From assembly GCF_009223885.1 (NCBI RefSeq), contig NZ_CP045144.1:2716001-2780000 (forward strand): 64,000 nt of DNA, in the 5' to 3' direction. This stretch comes from Ancylobacter sp. TS-1. GTDB taxonomy: Bacteria > Pseudomonadota > Alphaproteobacteria > Rhizobiales > Xanthobacteraceae. Of this stretch, positions 9,934 to 19,527 are shown in pieces. The notes beneath the pieces are model-generated. The model made no database searches. It had not been told where the DNA came from and saw only the letters and a program-made list of their open reading frames with translations. Each line of letters starts with the position of its first letter. Position 1 is the stretch's first letter. Made by a program: the position numbers and the translations under genes.

Positions 9934-11790
9934 TCACGGCGCCCGTCGCGCATGTGCCGCCAGCAGCGCCAGCGCCGCCGGGGTCATGCCGTCGATGCGG
10001 CTGGCCTGGCCAATGGTACGGGGCCGAATCGATTCCAGCTTCGCCTTGATCTCGTTGGAAATGCCGGCGAGCCCGCGATAGTCCACCTCCGGCAGCGGCG
10101 CCGCCTCGTCGCGGCGGAAGGAAGCGATGTCGGCATCCTGCCGGTGCAGGTAGACGGCATATTTCGCGTCGATCTCCACCTGCTCGCCGATGCGCGGATC
10201 CTCGCCCGACACCTCCGGCCAGATCCGGCAGATGTCGGCCCAGCCCACATGCGGATAGGACAGCAGATCGAAGGCCGAGCGGCGCTGACCGTCGCGGTTC
10301 AGGGTCAGCCCGTGCGCGTCGCCCTCGCCCGGCGTGAGCGAGACCGAACGGCTCCACGCCCGCACCCGCTCCAGCGCCTCCCGCTTCACCGCGAAACGCC
10401 CGGATCGCTCCGCTCCGACGAGACCAAGCGCCTCGCCCCGGCCTGTAAGCCGCTGGTCGGCATTGTCGGCCCGCAGCGACAGCCGGTATTCGGCGCGCGA
10501 GGTGAACATGCGATAGGGCTCGCTCACCCCCCGCGTCACCAGATCGTCGATCATCACTCCGATATAGGCCTCGGCCCGGTCGAAGGTCGCGCCGTCCTGG
10601 CCGCCGGCCCGGCGCGCGGCGTTGAGCCCGGCGACGAGGCCCTGCGCCGCCGCCTCCTCATAGCCGGTCGTGCCGTTGATCTGGCCGGCGAGGAAAAGCC
10701 CCCTCGCCTTGCGGGTCTCCAGCGTCGGCTCCAGCTCGCGTGGGTCGACATGGTCGTACTCGATGGCGTAGCCCGGCCGAAGCATCGCCACCCGTTCAAG
10801 TCCCGGAATGGTCGCCAGCAGCGCGGCCTGCACCTCCTCCGGCAGCGAGGTGGAAATGCCGTTCGGATAGACGGTGGGATCGTCGAGACCCTCCGGCTCC
10901 AGAAAGATCTGGTGCCCCTCGCGCTCGCCGAAGCGGACGATCTTGTCCTCGATGGACGGGCAATAGCGCGGGCCGACGCTGTGTATGTTGCCCGAGTACA
11001 TGGCCGAGCGCGCGATATTGGCGCGGATCACCGCATGGGTGGCATCGGTGGTGCGGGTGATGCCGCATTTCACCTGGCGGTTGGTGATGGCGTCGGTCAG
11101 CGTCGAGAATGGTTCCGGAGGTGAATCGCCATCCTGCATCTCCAGCCCGGCCCAGTCGATGGTGCGCCCGTCGAGGCGCGGCGGCGTTCCCGTCTTCAGC
11201 CGGCCGAGCGAGAGGCCGAGCGCCGCCAGCGAGACCGAAAGGCCGCGCGCCGGCGCCTCGCCCATGCGTCCCGCCGGCATCTGACGGTCGCCGATATGGA
11301 TCAGCCCGTTGAGAAACGTGCCCGTGGTGATGACCACGGCGCCGGCCGCAATGGACCGCCCGCCCGCCAGCACCAGCCCGGTGACGCGGCCATCGGCCAT
11401 GCTGAGACGGTCGGCCTCGCCCTCGACGACGAATAGGTTCGGCTGCGAATCGATCGCCCGCTGCATCGCCTGCGCGTAGAGCTTGCGGTCAGCCTGTGCC
11501 CGAGGCCCGCGCACCGCTGGGCCCTTGCGCCGGTTCAGCACGCGGAACTGAATGCCGCCCTGATCGGCGACGCGGCCCATCAACCCGTCGAGCGCATCGA
11601 TTTCGCGGACCAGATGTCCCTTGCCGAGCCCGCCTATCGCCGGGTTGCACGACATTGTGCCGAGCGTCGCGTGGGCGTGAGTGACCAGCGCCGTGCGGGC
11701 GCCGAGGCGCGCCGCCGCGGCCGCCGCCTCGGTGCCGGCATGGCCGCCGCCGACCACGACGACATCGAAGGAAAGAGCGGGCGTGTTCAT
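9934..11790 (-). CDS. mnmG: tRNA uridine 5-carboxymethylaminomethyl synthesis enzyme MnmG
   Basis: MnmG, with MnmE, installs the cmnm5/mnm5 group on wobble uridine 34 of several tRNAs; it binds FAD and NADH. The product has 618 residues. The N-terminal dinucleotide fold is [14 protein letters not shown], and the family signatures [24 protein letters not shown] and [17 protein letters not shown] are present. The ATG at 11790 is chosen because the FAD fold starts nine residues later; the frame is open further upstream but that part is not family-like and would cover the parS pair. It heads the mnmG-rsmG-parA-parB operon. Confidence 0.97.
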   Translation of the reverse strand: MNTPALSFDVVVVGGGHAGTEAAAAAARLGARTALVTHAHATLGTMSCNPAIGGLGKGHLVREIDALDGLMGRVADQGGIQFRVLNRRKGPAVRGPRAQADRKLYAQAMQRAIDSQPNLFVVEGEADRLSMADGRVTGLVLAGGRSIAAGAVVITTGTFLNGLIHIGDRQMPAGRMGEAPARGLSVSLAALGLSLGRLKTGTPPRLDGRTIDWAGLEMQDGDSPPEPFSTLTDAITNRQVKCGITRTTDATHAVIRANIARSAMYSGNIHSVGPRYCPSIEDKIVRFGEREGHQIFLEPEGLDDPTVYPNGISTSLPEEVQAALLATIPGLERVAMLRPGYAIEYDHVDPRELEPTLETRKARGLFLAGQINGTTGYEEAAAQGLVAGLNAARRAGGQDGATFDRAEAYIGVMIDDLVTRGVSEPYRMFTSRAEYRLSLRADNADQRLTGRGEALGLVGAERSGRFAVKREALERVRAWSRSVSLTPGEGDAHGLTLNRDGQRRSAFDLLSYPHVGWADICRIWPEVSGEDPRIGEQVEIDAKYAVYLHRQDADIASFRRDEAAPLPEVDYRGLAGISNEIKAKLESIRPRTIGQASRIDGMTPAALALLAAHARRAP

Positions 11791-11937
11791 TCGCGACGGC
11801 CGGCCGGTTGTCTGGAGCGCCCTGATCCGCCGGAGGCGGCGCGCGGGATCGTCCGTTTCAAGCCACTCAATTCCCGCCCCGTCAAGTCGCCGGGCGCGGC
11901 GCGGGCCGCCCCATTTCCTTACGAAGCCTGAACGGGC

Positions 11938-11953
11938 TGATTCACGTGAAACA
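11938..11953. other. parS site in the mnmG-mnmE gap (left copy)
   Basis: The bases TGATTCACGTGAAACA match the parS consensus at 15 of 16 positions. It is the left arm of a perfect 16-bp inverted repeat (11939-11954 against 11985-12000), so two ParB-type sites face each other 30 bp apart in the intergenic region upstream of mnmG. Confidence 0.85.
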
Positions 11954-11985
11954 TTTCGTTTACGAATCGGCCCTGCTGGCGCCGA

Positions 11986-12001
11986 TGTTTCACGTGAATC
12001 C
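11986..12001. other. parS-like site in the mnmG-mnmE gap (right copy)
   Basis: The bases TGTTTCACGTGAATCC match the parS consensus at 14 of 16 positions, with the central TTTCACGTGAA core intact. It is the mirror copy of the site at 11938. Its closeness to the mnmG promoter region means ParB bound here could also affect expression of the mnmG-parAB operon; that is inference. Confidence 0.7.
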
Positions 12002-12039
12002 TCCCGCACGGCCCGGGCGGGCAGGCTCCGTGGATCAGC

Positions 12040-13422
12040 TCATTTGCCGATGCAGAACTCACGGAACACCACGTCGAGCAGATCCTCGACACCGATGGTG
12101 CCGGTCATCCGCCCCAGCGCCCGGCCGGCGAGGCGCAGCTCCTCGGCCAGCAATTCATCGTCCAGCCGCTCCCATCCGGCGAGCGCGATGCGCAGATGAT
12201 GCGCCGCCTCGGCCGCGCTGGCACGGTGACGTTCACGGACAAGGGCGGGATGCTCGGCTCCTCGCGCCCGCTCGGCGACGAAGGCGGAGAGGGCATCGGT
12301 CAGTTCCGCAAGGCCCGCGCCATAGCGCGCCGAGACCGCGAAGCGGCGCACCGCCCAGCCGCCGCCCGCCGGCAGGTCCGCCCCCGGCGCATCGACCTTG
12401 TTGGCCAGCAGCCAAAGCTCGGCGCCCTCCCCGGCCTCGATATCGGGACGGTCCGTGGGCGGCGAACCGGCGGCCGCATCGTGAACCCAGAGCACGAGAT
12501 CGGCCTGCGCGATCCGCGCCCGCGCCCGGCGGATGCCTTCCGCCTCGACCTTGCCTTCCGCCTCCCGCAGACCGGCGGTGTCGACCAGCGTCACCTTCTG
12601 CCCGCCGAGATCGAGTGCCACTTCCAGCAGGTCGCGGGTGGTGCCCGGCTCGTCCGAGACGATGGCGACGTCGCGCGCGGCGAGCGCGTTGAGCAGCGAG
12701 GACTTGCCGGCATTAGGCAGGCCGGCGATGGCGACCAGCGCGCCCTCGCGCAGCAGAGCGCCCCGCCGGTCGGCCAGGGCCGCATCTAGCTCGGCGAGCA
12801 GGCTCTCCGCCTCCGGCCGGGCGAGTGCCCGGGCCTGCGCCGGCACGTCGTCCTCGTCGGAAAAGTCGATGCCCGCCTCGACAAGCGCCATGGCGCGGAT
12901 CAGCCGGGCCCGCCACACCTCGACCTGCCGGCCGAGATGACCGAAGGCATGAGCCAGGGCGAGACGGCGCTGTCCCTCCGTCTCCGCCGCGATGAGATCG
13001 GCGAGGCCCTCGGCTTCGGTCAGATCCATCCGCCCGTTGAGAAACGCCCGCCGGGTGAACTCGCCGCGCTCGGCCGGCCTCAGACCCGGCACGGCGAACA
13101 GCGCCGCCAGCACCGCCGCCACAACGGCCCGCCCGCCATGGATCTGGAGTTCGGCCATGTCCTCGCCGGTAGCGCTCGCCGGGCCGGGGAACCACAGCGC
13201 CAGCCCTTCGTCGAGCCGCTCGCCGCTCGCGGGATGGGCGAGGCGCACGAGGCTGGCGCGGCGCGGCGCCGGCAGGCGGCCGGCAAGCGCGCGCAGCGCC
13301 TGCCCCGCCTGCGGACCGGAGACGCGGATCACCGCCACCGCCCCGCCGCTGCCGGAGGAGACCGCCGCGATGGTCGTCCCGCCCAGCCCGGCAGAGTTTG
13401 TGCTTTCCTGCTGCGAACTCAC
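12040..13422 (-). CDS. mnmE: tRNA modification GTPase MnmE
   Basis: MnmE is the GTPase partner of MnmG in wobble-uridine modification. The 460-residue protein has an N-terminal formyl-tetrahydrofolate-binding domain ([14 protein letters not shown] at about 22-35), a helical domain and an inserted G domain. The G domain shows G1 GLPNAGKSS, a TT switch segment, G3 VDTAG and G4 NKVD. It ends in the catalytic C-terminal CIGK. The only available start is GTG at 13422. It lies 249 bp upstream of mnmG, the gap holding the paired parS sites, and is divergent from the DUF255 gene. Confidence 0.97.
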   Translation of the reverse strand: MSSQQESTNSAGLGGTTIAAVSSGSGGAVAVIRVSGPQAGQALRALAGRLPAPRRASLVRLAHPASGERLDEGLALWFPGPASATGEDMAELQIHGGRAVVAAVLAALFAVPGLRPAERGEFTRRAFLNGRMDLTEAEGLADLIAAETEGQRRLALAHAFGHLGRQVEVWRARLIRAMALVEAGIDFSDEDDVPAQARALARPEAESLLAELDAALADRRGALLREGALVAIAGLPNAGKSSLLNALAARDVAIVSDEPGTTRDLLEVALDLGGQKVTLVDTAGLREAEGKVEAEGIRRARARIAQADLVLWVHDAAAGSPPTDRPDIEAGEGAELWLLANKVDAPGADLPAGGGWAVRRFAVSARYGAGLAELTDALSAFVAERARGAEHPALVRERHRASAAEAAHHLRIALAGWERLDDELLAEELRLAGRALGRMTGTIGVEDLLDVVFREFCIGK

Positions 13423-13487
13423 CCGCTACGCCCTATCTGCCTGTCGAACCCGCTTCGCCCGACCCTACGTTTCACCGGAGAGACGCC

Positions 13488-15506
13488 TTGACCAACCGCC
13501 TCGCCGACGCCGCCAGCCCCTATCTTCTCCAGCACAAGGACAACCCCGTCCACTGGTGGCAATGGGGGCCCGAAGCCTTCGAGGAGGCGCGGCGCAGCGG
13601 CCGGCCGGTGCTGCTTTCCATCGGCTATGCCGCCTGCCACTGGTGCCATGTGATGGCGCATGAGAGCTTCGAGGACGAGGCGACGGCCGCCGTGATGAAC
13701 GAGCTGTTCGTGAACATCAAGGTCGATCGCGAGGAGCGGCCCGAGGTCGACCAGATCTACATGTCGGCGCTCCAGCAGCTCGGCGTGCAGGGCGGCTGGC
13801 CGATGACGATGTTCCTCGACGCCGAGGGCGCCCCCTTCTGGGGCGGCACCTATTTCCCCCGCGAGGCCCGCTATGGCCAGCCCGCCTTTACCGACGTGCT
13901 GCGGACGATGGCCAATGCCTATGCCTCCGGCGACCCGCGCATCGCGCAGAACCGCGTCGCCCTGCTCGACCGGCTGCGAAAGAAAGCTCGTCCGGAAGGC
14001 CGTGTGACCATCGGCACCAACGAGCTCGACGACGTCGCCGGCCGCATTCTCGGCATCATGGACACCGAGCATGGCGGCTTGCAGGGCTCGCCGAAATTCC
14101 CCAACACGCCCTTCCTCGAACTGCTGTGGCGTGGCTGGGAGCGCACCGGCCGCCAGCGCCTGCGCGACGCCGCGCTGCATGCCCTCGACGGCATGAGCGA
14201 GGGCGGCATCTACGACCATATCGGCGGCGGTTATTCCCGCTATTCGGTCGACGACCGCTGGCTGGTGCCGCATTTCGAGAAGATGCTCTACGACAATGCG
14301 CAGATCCTGGAGCTGCTCGGCCTCGCCTATTCCGAGACCCTGGCCGACCTGTTCCGCGCCCGCGCCGAGGAAACCGTCGGCTGGCTGACCCGCGAGATGC
14401 TCACCGAGGGCGGCGCCTTCGCCGCCAGCCTCGACGCGGATTCGGAAGGCCATGAGGGCCGCTATTACGTCTGGACGCTGAAGCAGGTGCTCGATGTGCT
14501 GGGCGCGCAGGACGCCGAGTTCTTCGCCCGCCACTACGACATCGTCCCCTTCGGCAATTGGGAAGGCGTTTCGATCCCGAATCGACTGAAAGAAGTCGAG
14601 CGTTCGGGCGCCGACGAGATCCGCCTCGCTTTGCTGCGCGACAAGCTGCTCGCTGTTCGCGCCACCCGCGTGCCCCCCGGCCGCGACGACAAGGTACTGG
14701 CCGACTGGAACGGGCTGATGATCGCGGCGCTGGCCAACACCGCCCCCCGCTTCGGCCGGCCGGAATGGATCGATCTGGCGGCGAACGCCTTCCGTTTCAT
14801 CGCCGAATCGATGACCCGCGACGGCCGTCTCGGCCATAGCTGGCGCGGCGGGCGGCTGGTCTTCCCGGGGCTTTCCTCCGACTATGCGGCGATGATCGGG
14901 GCGGCGCTGGCGCTGCATCAGGCGACCGGCGAGGCGTCTTATCTCGACCGCGCCGTCGCCTGGCAGGAGAAGCTCGAGGCGCACCACGCGGCGGAGGATG
15001 GCGGCTATTACCTCACCGCCGACGATGCCGAGGGGCTGATCCTGCGCCCGGACGCCACGGCCGACGACGCCGTGACCAACCCCAACGCGCTGATCGCCCG
15101 AAACCTCGTGCGGCTCGCCACGCTGACCGGCGAGGAAAGCTGGCGCGCCCGCGCCGACCGCCTGTTCGACGGACTGCTGCCGCGCGCCGCACCCAGCCTC
15201 TACAGCCATGCCGGCCTGCTCAACGCGCTCGACAGCCGGCTGCGCGCACCCGAAATCGTCGTCGCCGGCAAAGGCGAGGCCGCGGACGCCCTGTTCGAGG
15301 CGGCCCAGCGGCTGCCGCGCGTCGATGTCGTTCTCCAGCGTGTCGCCGATCCCGCCGCCTTGCCCGCCGGACACCCCGCCCGCGCCAAGGCGGAGGCGGT
15401 CGATGGGGCCGCCGCCTTCGTCTGCGCCGGAGCCGTATGCTCGCTTCCCGTTACGGATACGAATCGACTGGCCGAGATGGTCCGCTCAGGCGTCGCCCCT
15501 GCGTAG
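13488..15506 (+). CDS. DUF255 thioredoxin-domain protein (YyaL/SSP411 family)
   Basis: The protein has an N-terminal thioredoxin-like domain with the CHWCHVM motif near residue 45 and a long alpha/alpha-barrel C-terminal region resembling glycosidase or N-acylglucosamine-epimerase folds. This layout defines the SSP411/YyaL family, whose biochemical activity is not established. A TTG start at 13488 is proposed: it has GGAGAG five bases upstream, and the family normally begins with [19 protein letters not shown], found here right after it. An ATG at 13398 is in frame but would overlap mnmE. The product is then 672 residues, full length for the family. It is monocistronic, followed by a 313-bp gap with a DnaA box. 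Confidence 0.88.
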   Translation: MTNRLADAASPYLLQHKDNPVHWWQWGPEAFEEARRSGRPVLLSIGYAACHWCHVMAHESFEDEATAAVMNELFVNIKVDREERPEVDQIYMSALQQLGVQGGWPMTMFLDAEGAPFWGGTYFPREARYGQPAFTDVLRTMANAYASGDPRIAQNRVALLDRLRKKARPEGRVTIGTNELDDVAGRILGIMDTEHGGLQGSPKFPNTPFLELLWRGWERTGRQRLRDAALHALDGMSEGGIYDHIGGGYSRYSVDDRWLVPHFEKMLYDNAQILELLGLAYSETLADLFRARAEETVGWLTREMLTEGGAFAASLDADSEGHEGRYYVWTLKQVLDVLGAQDAEFFARHYDIVPFGNWEGVSIPNRLKEVERSGADEIRLALLRDKLLAVRATRVPPGRDDKVLADWNGLMIAALANTAPRFGRPEWIDLAANAFRFIAESMTRDGRLGHSWRGGRLVFPGLSSDYAAMIGAALALHQATGEASYLDRAVAWQEKLEAHHAAEDGGYYLTADDAEGLILRPDATADDAVTNPNALIARNLVRLATLTGEESWRARADRLFDGLLPRAAPSLYSHAGLLNALDSRLRAPEIVVAGKGEAADALFEAAQRLPRVDVVLQRVADPAALPAGHPARAKAEAVDGAAAFVCAGAVCSLPVTDTNRLAEMVRSGVAPA

Positions 15507-15819
15507 GCGGACCCCTCGGACGGGTGGTTCGATGCCTTGGGAAAGGTTGGTGGACAGCCCTGTGGATAAGTCGGGGACAAAACCGACCACAGGCCCGCAA
15601 ATCAACAGAAACGGCCGCTGACGGGCGCCGACACTTTTACGACCGATGGATCGGACCACAGGGAAGATTGCCGTCCTGAGTCATTTCTGAAGGGCATCAT
15701 TTCGTAGACGAAACGATGGCAATTCCAGCAAAATCACCCTGAATGGATGGAGCCGCGATCCTCGCGTCGTCATTTCTGCAATGACGGCGCGAACGCCCGG
15801 CGCAACGCGCCCGGCCCCT
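15507..15819. other. intergenic gap with one perfect DnaA box and small palindromes
   Basis: No gene is visible in these 313 bases. They hold TGTGGATAA at 15561-15569, the exact reverse complement of the consensus DnaA box TTATCCACA, preceded by ACAGCCC. The 14 bases 15554-15567 recur exactly at 19512-19525 in the proposed origin. A short palindrome TTTCGTAGACGAAA lies around 15700-15713 and CCGATGGATCGG near 15643. The stretch is less GC-rich than its neighbours. It may be an origin-associated DnaA-binding region or a DnaA titration/regulation site. Confidence 0.5.
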
Positions 15820-16188
15820 TCAATCCCTGCGGCTGAATTGTATGTTCGCGAACATCAGCGGGACGACGAGGATCAGCGCGCCGGCAAGGTCCGCCTGGAA
15901 GATGTAGGAGAGGCCGAGTTCGTCGCGCACGGCCGGGCCGATCACCGGGTCGGCGAAATCGGCGACAAGGCTGGCGATGAACAGCGCCGCCGGCAGCCAG
16001 ACCGCCAGGGGCAGCCACCAGCGCCGGCACGCCATCACCCAGCTCAGCGCGGCGATGCCGATCACGAAGAGCCACAGCACCGCCGAGGGCGGCTCGCGCT
16101 CGGCCATGCCGGCATGCGCCGGCAGGGCAACCAGTGCGGCAAAGGCGGTGGCGGATAGGAAGAGCCGGAAATCGCGTCCTGCCTTCAT
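15820..16188 (-). CDS. small membrane protein of unknown function
   Basis: This 122-residue protein is not assigned to a family. It begins with a basic segment and a hydrophobic stretch ending A-H-A-G that could be a cleaved signal peptide (about residues 1-26). Three further hydrophobic segments follow at about 38-52, 58-77 and 98-115, so it is probably an inner-membrane protein. It ends in a short charged tail (QFSRRD). It lies 22 nt downstream of rho on the same strand and may be cotranscribed with it. Nothing in the sequence points to a function. Confidence 0.6.
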   Translation of the reverse strand: MKAGRDFRLFLSATAFAALVALPAHAGMAEREPPSAVLWLFVIGIAALSWVMACRRWWLPLAVWLPAALFIASLVADFADPVIGPAVRDELGLSYIFQADLAGALILVVPLMFANIQFSRRD

Positions 16189-16210
16189 GCCCGCCTCCCG
16201 CGGTGCTGGT

Positions 16211-17476
16211 TCAGGTGTTCATCGAGTCGAAGAAGTCGCCATTGGTCTTGGTCTGGCGCAGTTTGTCGACCAGGAACTCGATGGCGTCGACGGTGCCCAT
16301 CGGATTCAGGATGCGCCGCAGGACGTACATCTTCTTCAAAACGTCGGCCGGCACAAGCAGCTCTTCCTTGCGGGTGCCCGAGCGGGTGATGTCGATCGAC
16401 GGGAAGACGCGCTTGTCGGACACCTTGCGGTCGAGGATGACCTCGGAATTGCCGGTGCCCTTGAACTCCTCGAAGATCACCTCGTCCATGCGCGAGCCGG
16501 TCTCGATGAGCGCGGTCGCGATGATGGTCAGCGAACCGCCTTCCTCGATGTTGCGCGCCGCGCCGAAGAAGCGCTTGGGGCGCTGCAGCGCGTTGGCGTC
16601 CACGCCGCCGGTCAGCACCTTGCCGGAGGACGGCACCACGGTGTTGTAGGCGCGGCCGAGGCGGGTGATCGAATCGAGCAGGATCACGACGTCGCGCTTG
16701 TGCTCGACGAGGCGCTTGGCCTTCTCGATCACCATCTCGGCGACCTGCACGTGGCGCTGGGCCGGCTCGTCGAAGGTGGAGGAGACCACCTCGCCCTTCA
16801 CCGAACGCTGCATGTCGGTGACTTCCTCCGGCCGCTCGTCGATGAGCAGCACGATGAGGTAGCACTCGGGATGGTTGGTGGTGATGGACTGGGCGATATT
16901 CTGCAGCAGCACCGTCTTGCCGGTGCGCGGCGGCGCCACGATCAGGCCGCGCTGGCCCTTGCCGATCGGCGCCACGATGTCGATGACGCGGGCAGAGAAG
17001 TCCTTGCGCGTCGGGTCCTCGATTTCCAGCTTCAGCCGCTCGTCGGGATAGAGCGGGGTCAGGTTGTCGAAGTTGATCTTGTGCCGGATCTTGTCCGGGT
17101 CCTCGAAATTAATCGTGTTGACCTTGAGCAGCGCGAAGTAGCGTTCGCCGTCCTTCGGGCCGCGAATCTGGCCTTCCACCGTATCGCCCGTCCGCAGGCC
17201 GAAGCGGCGGATCTGGCTCGGCGACACATAGATGTCGTCGGGACCGGGCAGGTAGTTGGCATCCGGCGAGCGCAGGAAGCCGAAACCGTCGGAGAGGATC
17301 TCGACCACGCCCTCGCCGATGATATCGGTGTCCTTGGCGGCGAGCTGCTTGAGAATGGCGAACATCAGCTCCTGCTTGCGCAGCGTGCTGGCGTTCTCGA
17401 CCTCAACTTCCTCGGCGAACACGAGAAGTTCGGCGGGATTCTTGGACTTGAGGTCCTGGAGCTTCATTTCCCCCAT
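16211..17476 (-). CDS. rho: transcription termination factor Rho
   Basis: Rho is the hexameric RNA-dependent ATPase that terminates transcription. The 421-residue length is typical. The order is an N-terminal helical domain ([19 protein letters not shown]), a cold-shock-like RNA-binding domain around 55-125 ([29 protein letters not shown]), the Walker A region [17 protein letters not shown] near 175-190, the Walker B region [15 protein letters not shown], and the Q/R-loop segments. The ATG at 17476 has GAGG eight bases upstream; an ATG at 17467 is the alternative. The frame is open farther upstream but that part is not Rho-like. A leader of 244 bp separates it from hemJ, leaving room for autoregulation, which is common for rho. 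Confidence 0.98.
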   Translation of the reverse strand: MGEMKLQDLKSKNPAELLVFAEEVEVENASTLRKQELMFAILKQLAAKDTDIIGEGVVEILSDGFGFLRSPDANYLPGPDDIYVSPSQIRRFGLRTGDTVEGQIRGPKDGERYFALLKVNTINFEDPDKIRHKINFDNLTPLYPDERLKLEIEDPTRKDFSARVIDIVAPIGKGQRGLIVAPPRTGKTVLLQNIAQSITTNHPECYLIVLLIDERPEEVTDMQRSVKGEVVSSTFDEPAQRHVQVAEMVIEKAKRLVEHKRDVVILLDSITRLGRAYNTVVPSSGKVLTGGVDANALQRPKRFFGAARNIEEGGSLTIIATALIETGSRMDEVIFEEFKGTGNSEVILDRKVSDKRVFPSIDITRSGTRKEELLVPADVLKKMYVLRRILNPMGTVDAIEFLVDKLRQTKTNGDFFDSMNT

Positions 17477-17720
17477 GGGAAAGGGCCTCGAATAGGTAGT
17501 GGGAAGACCCGGACAAGCCAATGAACCCGCCGGGACTGGAAAAGGTGGGAAGCGCTGGTCTGCGGACCCGGCCGAGGAAGATCGGCCGCTTGTCCGACAC
17601 ACCGGGCAGCATCGGGGAGATGCCTGCCGAAGCGGAGCGTCAGCCAGCTTCTTGGAAGTAGGCGCACCATAGGCAAAGCCACGATTCGGCGCAAGCCTGC
17701 CTGGAGACGCTTAAAACGGA

Positions 17721-18146
17721 TCAAAAAGGCTTAACGATGACCAAGACGACGATGCCGATCATCAGCAGCGTCGGCACCTCGTTCATCATGCGGTAGAAGC
17801 GCGCCGGCCGCGTGTTGCGGTCGGCGGCGAAATCCTTCACCCAGCCGGACAGCGCACCGTGGAAGCCGCTCATGAGCAGCACCAGCGCGAACTTGGCGTG
17901 GAACCAGGGCGCGGCGTACCAGCCGCCCTCCCACGCCATCCACAGGCCGGCCAGCCAGGTGACGATCATGGCCGGGTTCATGATCGCCTTCAGCAGGCGC
18001 CGTTCCATCACCTTGAAGGTCTCGGACTGAACCGAGCCGGCTTCAGCGCCGCAATGATAGACCATGAGCCGCGGCAGATAGAGCATTCCCGCCATCCACG
18101 AGATGACGGCAATCACGTGCAGCGCCTTGATCCAGTCGTAGAGCAT
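17721..18146 (-). CDS. hemJ: protoporphyrinogen IX oxidase HemJ
   Basis: HemJ oxidises protoporphyrinogen IX to protoporphyrin IX in bacteria that lack HemG and HemY. The 141-residue protein has four hydrophobic segments and the family motifs. The N-terminal conserved histidine is in YDWIKALHVIAVISWMAGM, the catalytic-region lysine in the segment RRLLKAIMNPAM, and the C-terminal part includes RFYRMMNEVP. It lies 19 nt downstream of hemE on the same strand, so two late heme steps are probably cotranscribed. The combination hemE-hemJ-rho beside the origin is common in Hyphomicrobiales. Confidence 0.95.
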   Translation of the reverse strand: MLYDWIKALHVIAVISWMAGMLYLPRLMVYHCGAEAGSVQSETFKVMERRLLKAIMNPAMIVTWLAGLWMAWEGGWYAAPWFHAKFALVLLMSGFHGALSGWVKDFAADRNTRPARFYRMMNEVPTLLMIGIVVLVIVKPF

Positions 18147-18165
18147 CGACGTTCCGCCCCGCCTT

Positions 18166-19221
18166 TCAGGCGCCCCGCACCCGGGCGATCATCCGCTCGA
18201 CATGGGCGATGGGCGTCTCCGGCCGGATACCGTGGCCGAGATTGAAGATATGCGCCGCGCCGCGGAAATCCTCGACAATGGCATCCACCGCCACATCCAG
18301 CGCCGCACCGCCAGCGATCAGGGTGAGCGGATCGAGATTGCCCTGCAAGGCGCATTTCGCCCCCAGCGCGTAGCGCGTCGCCGGGCGGTCCGCCGTCCAG
18401 TCGAGCCCGACGCCGCTGACCCCGGTCGCCCGCACCAGCTCGGTGAGCCCCGAGAGCGTCGCCCCCTTGGGGAAGGCGATGATGCGCGCGCCCGGCACCT
18501 GCGCCCGCACCCCGGCGACGATGCGGGCGATCGGCTCGATGCTCCAGCGCCGGAAGGCTTCCGGATCGAGCACCCCGGCCCAGCTGTCGAAGATCTGTAC
18601 CGCATCGGCCCCGGCCCGCAATTGCGCGACCAGGTAGTGCGTCGAGGTCTCGACCAGACGGTCGATCAGCGCGCCGAAGAAGGCGGGATCGGTCAGCGAG
18701 GCGAGCCGCGCCGGCGCCTGGTCCGGCGTGCCGCGCCCGGCCACCATGTAGGTCGCCACCGTCCACGGCGCGCCGCAGAAGCCGAGCAGCGCAGTCTCGC
18801 GCGGCAGTTCGGCGCGAATGCGCGTCACCGCCTCAAGCACGCGGTCGATCTTCGACGGATCGAGTTCCTCGCGCAGTGCGGCGAGTTCGGTCCCGTTCAC
18901 CACCGGCTTCAGGCGGGGGCCTTCGCCGGCCTCGAAGCTGAGCGGCACGCCGAGCGCATGCGGCACGACGAGAATGTCTGAGAACAGGATCGCCGCATCG
19001 AAGCCGAAGCGGCGGATCGGCTGAAGCGTCACTTCGACCGCATGGTCGGGCGTGTAGCAGAGGGTGAGGAAATCGCCGGCCTTCTCGCGCACCGCCCGGT
19101 ATTCCGGGAGATAGCGCCCAGCCTGGCGCATCATCCAGATCGGCGTGCGTTTCGGCACCTGTCCGTCCAGCGCCTGCAGCACGATGGGCAGGGCCGTCGC
19201 GTTATCCCCCGGCGCATTCAT
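18166..19221 (-). CDS. hemE: uroporphyrinogen decarboxylase
   Basis: HemE decarboxylates the four acetate groups of uroporphyrinogen III to give coproporphyrinogen III. The 351-residue length is normal. The signature [16 protein letters not shown] near the N-terminus holds the catalytic arginines. The conserved aspartate follows in [12 protein letters not shown], and the second signature is in [14 protein letters not shown]. It is transcribed leftward away from the proposed replication origin, which begins immediately upstream of its start codon. hemE is the established neighbour of oriC in Caulobacter crescentus and Sinorhizobium meliloti. Confidence 0.97.
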   Translation of the reverse strand: MNAPGDNATALPIVLQALDGQVPKRTPIWMMRQAGRYLPEYRAVREKAGDFLTLCYTPDHAVEVTLQPIRRFGFDAAILFSDILVVPHALGVPLSFEAGEGPRLKPVVNGTELAALREELDPSKIDRVLEAVTRIRAELPRETALLGFCGAPWTVATYMVAGRGTPDQAPARLASLTDPAFFGALIDRLVETSTHYLVAQLRAGADAVQIFDSWAGVLDPEAFRRWSIEPIARIVAGVRAQVPGARIIAFPKGATLSGLTELVRATGVSGVGLDWTADRPATRYALGAKCALQGNLDPLTLIAGGAALDVAVDAIVEDFRGAAHIFNLGHGIRPETPIAHVERMIARVRGA

Positions 19222-19227
19222 ACTTCT

Positions 19228-19242
19228 TTAATCTCTTTTGAA
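19228..19242. promoter_or_regulatory. CtrA-like box beside hemE
   Basis: The bases TTAA-TCTCTTT-TGAA match the CtrA consensus TTAA-N7-TTAA at seven of eight defined positions. The box lies 7-21 bases upstream of the hemE start, in the AT-rich edge of the proposed origin, and overlaps a GANTC methylation site. CtrA represses origin firing in Caulobacter. A role here is inference from one near-match. Confidence 0.4.
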
Positions 19243-19383
19243 TCAGAGTCGTCGTTGTTTAGGTAAGGGCATTAGACGGGTTCCTCGCCCATCACAACCT
19301 GCCCCCAGACAGGCGCGCCGGACACCGCCCGCAAGCGATAGGAAAATCGTTGAGCGTCAGGCGGTTGGCCAGAACCTCAGCGG

Positions 19384-19392
19384 TTATCCACG
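19384..19392 (+). promoter_or_regulatory. DnaA-box-like sequence
   Basis: TTATCCACG differs from the DnaA box TTATCCACA only in the last base. It is central in the proposed origin. Confidence 0.6.
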
Positions 19393-19518
19393 CAGTTCGG
19401 AATCGATGCCTTGATCCTGATCACAGGCTGAGCCCTGTGGAGGATATCGCCCGCCGTCCCCAGCCTCCCCTTGCGAACGCCGTCCGGGCATGTCTTGTTC
19501 CACCTCTATGCACAGCCC

Positions 19519-19527
19519 TGTGGATGA
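19519..19527 (-). promoter_or_regulatory. DnaA-box-like sequence overlapping the PPDK regulatory start
   Basis: Read on the minus strand this is TCATCCACA, eight of nine to the DnaA box, flanked by GGGCTGTG. It overlaps the proposed ATG at 19524; if translation starts instead at the GTG at 19533 the box is fully intergenic. The flanked 14-mer is shared with the perfect DnaA box at 15561. Confidence 0.55.

Larger units (their letters stand above)
19222..19523. other. probable chromosomal replication origin (oriC)
   Basis: This gene-free 302-bp region lies between hemE and the PPDK regulatory gene, the position of the experimentally mapped origin in Caulobacter. It contains TTATCCACG (19384-19392, 8 of 9 to the DnaA box), the reverse complement of TCATCCACA (19519-19527, 8 of 9) and of TCCTCCACA (19436-19444, 7 of 9). 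There are three GANTC sites (19240, 19246, 19400), and a locally AT-rich stretch about 19220-19266 carries a CtrA-like box. Neighbouring conserved genes read outward on both sides, and parA, parB and parS sites are within 10 kb. Exact boundaries and the unwinding element are not determined. Confidence 0.75.
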
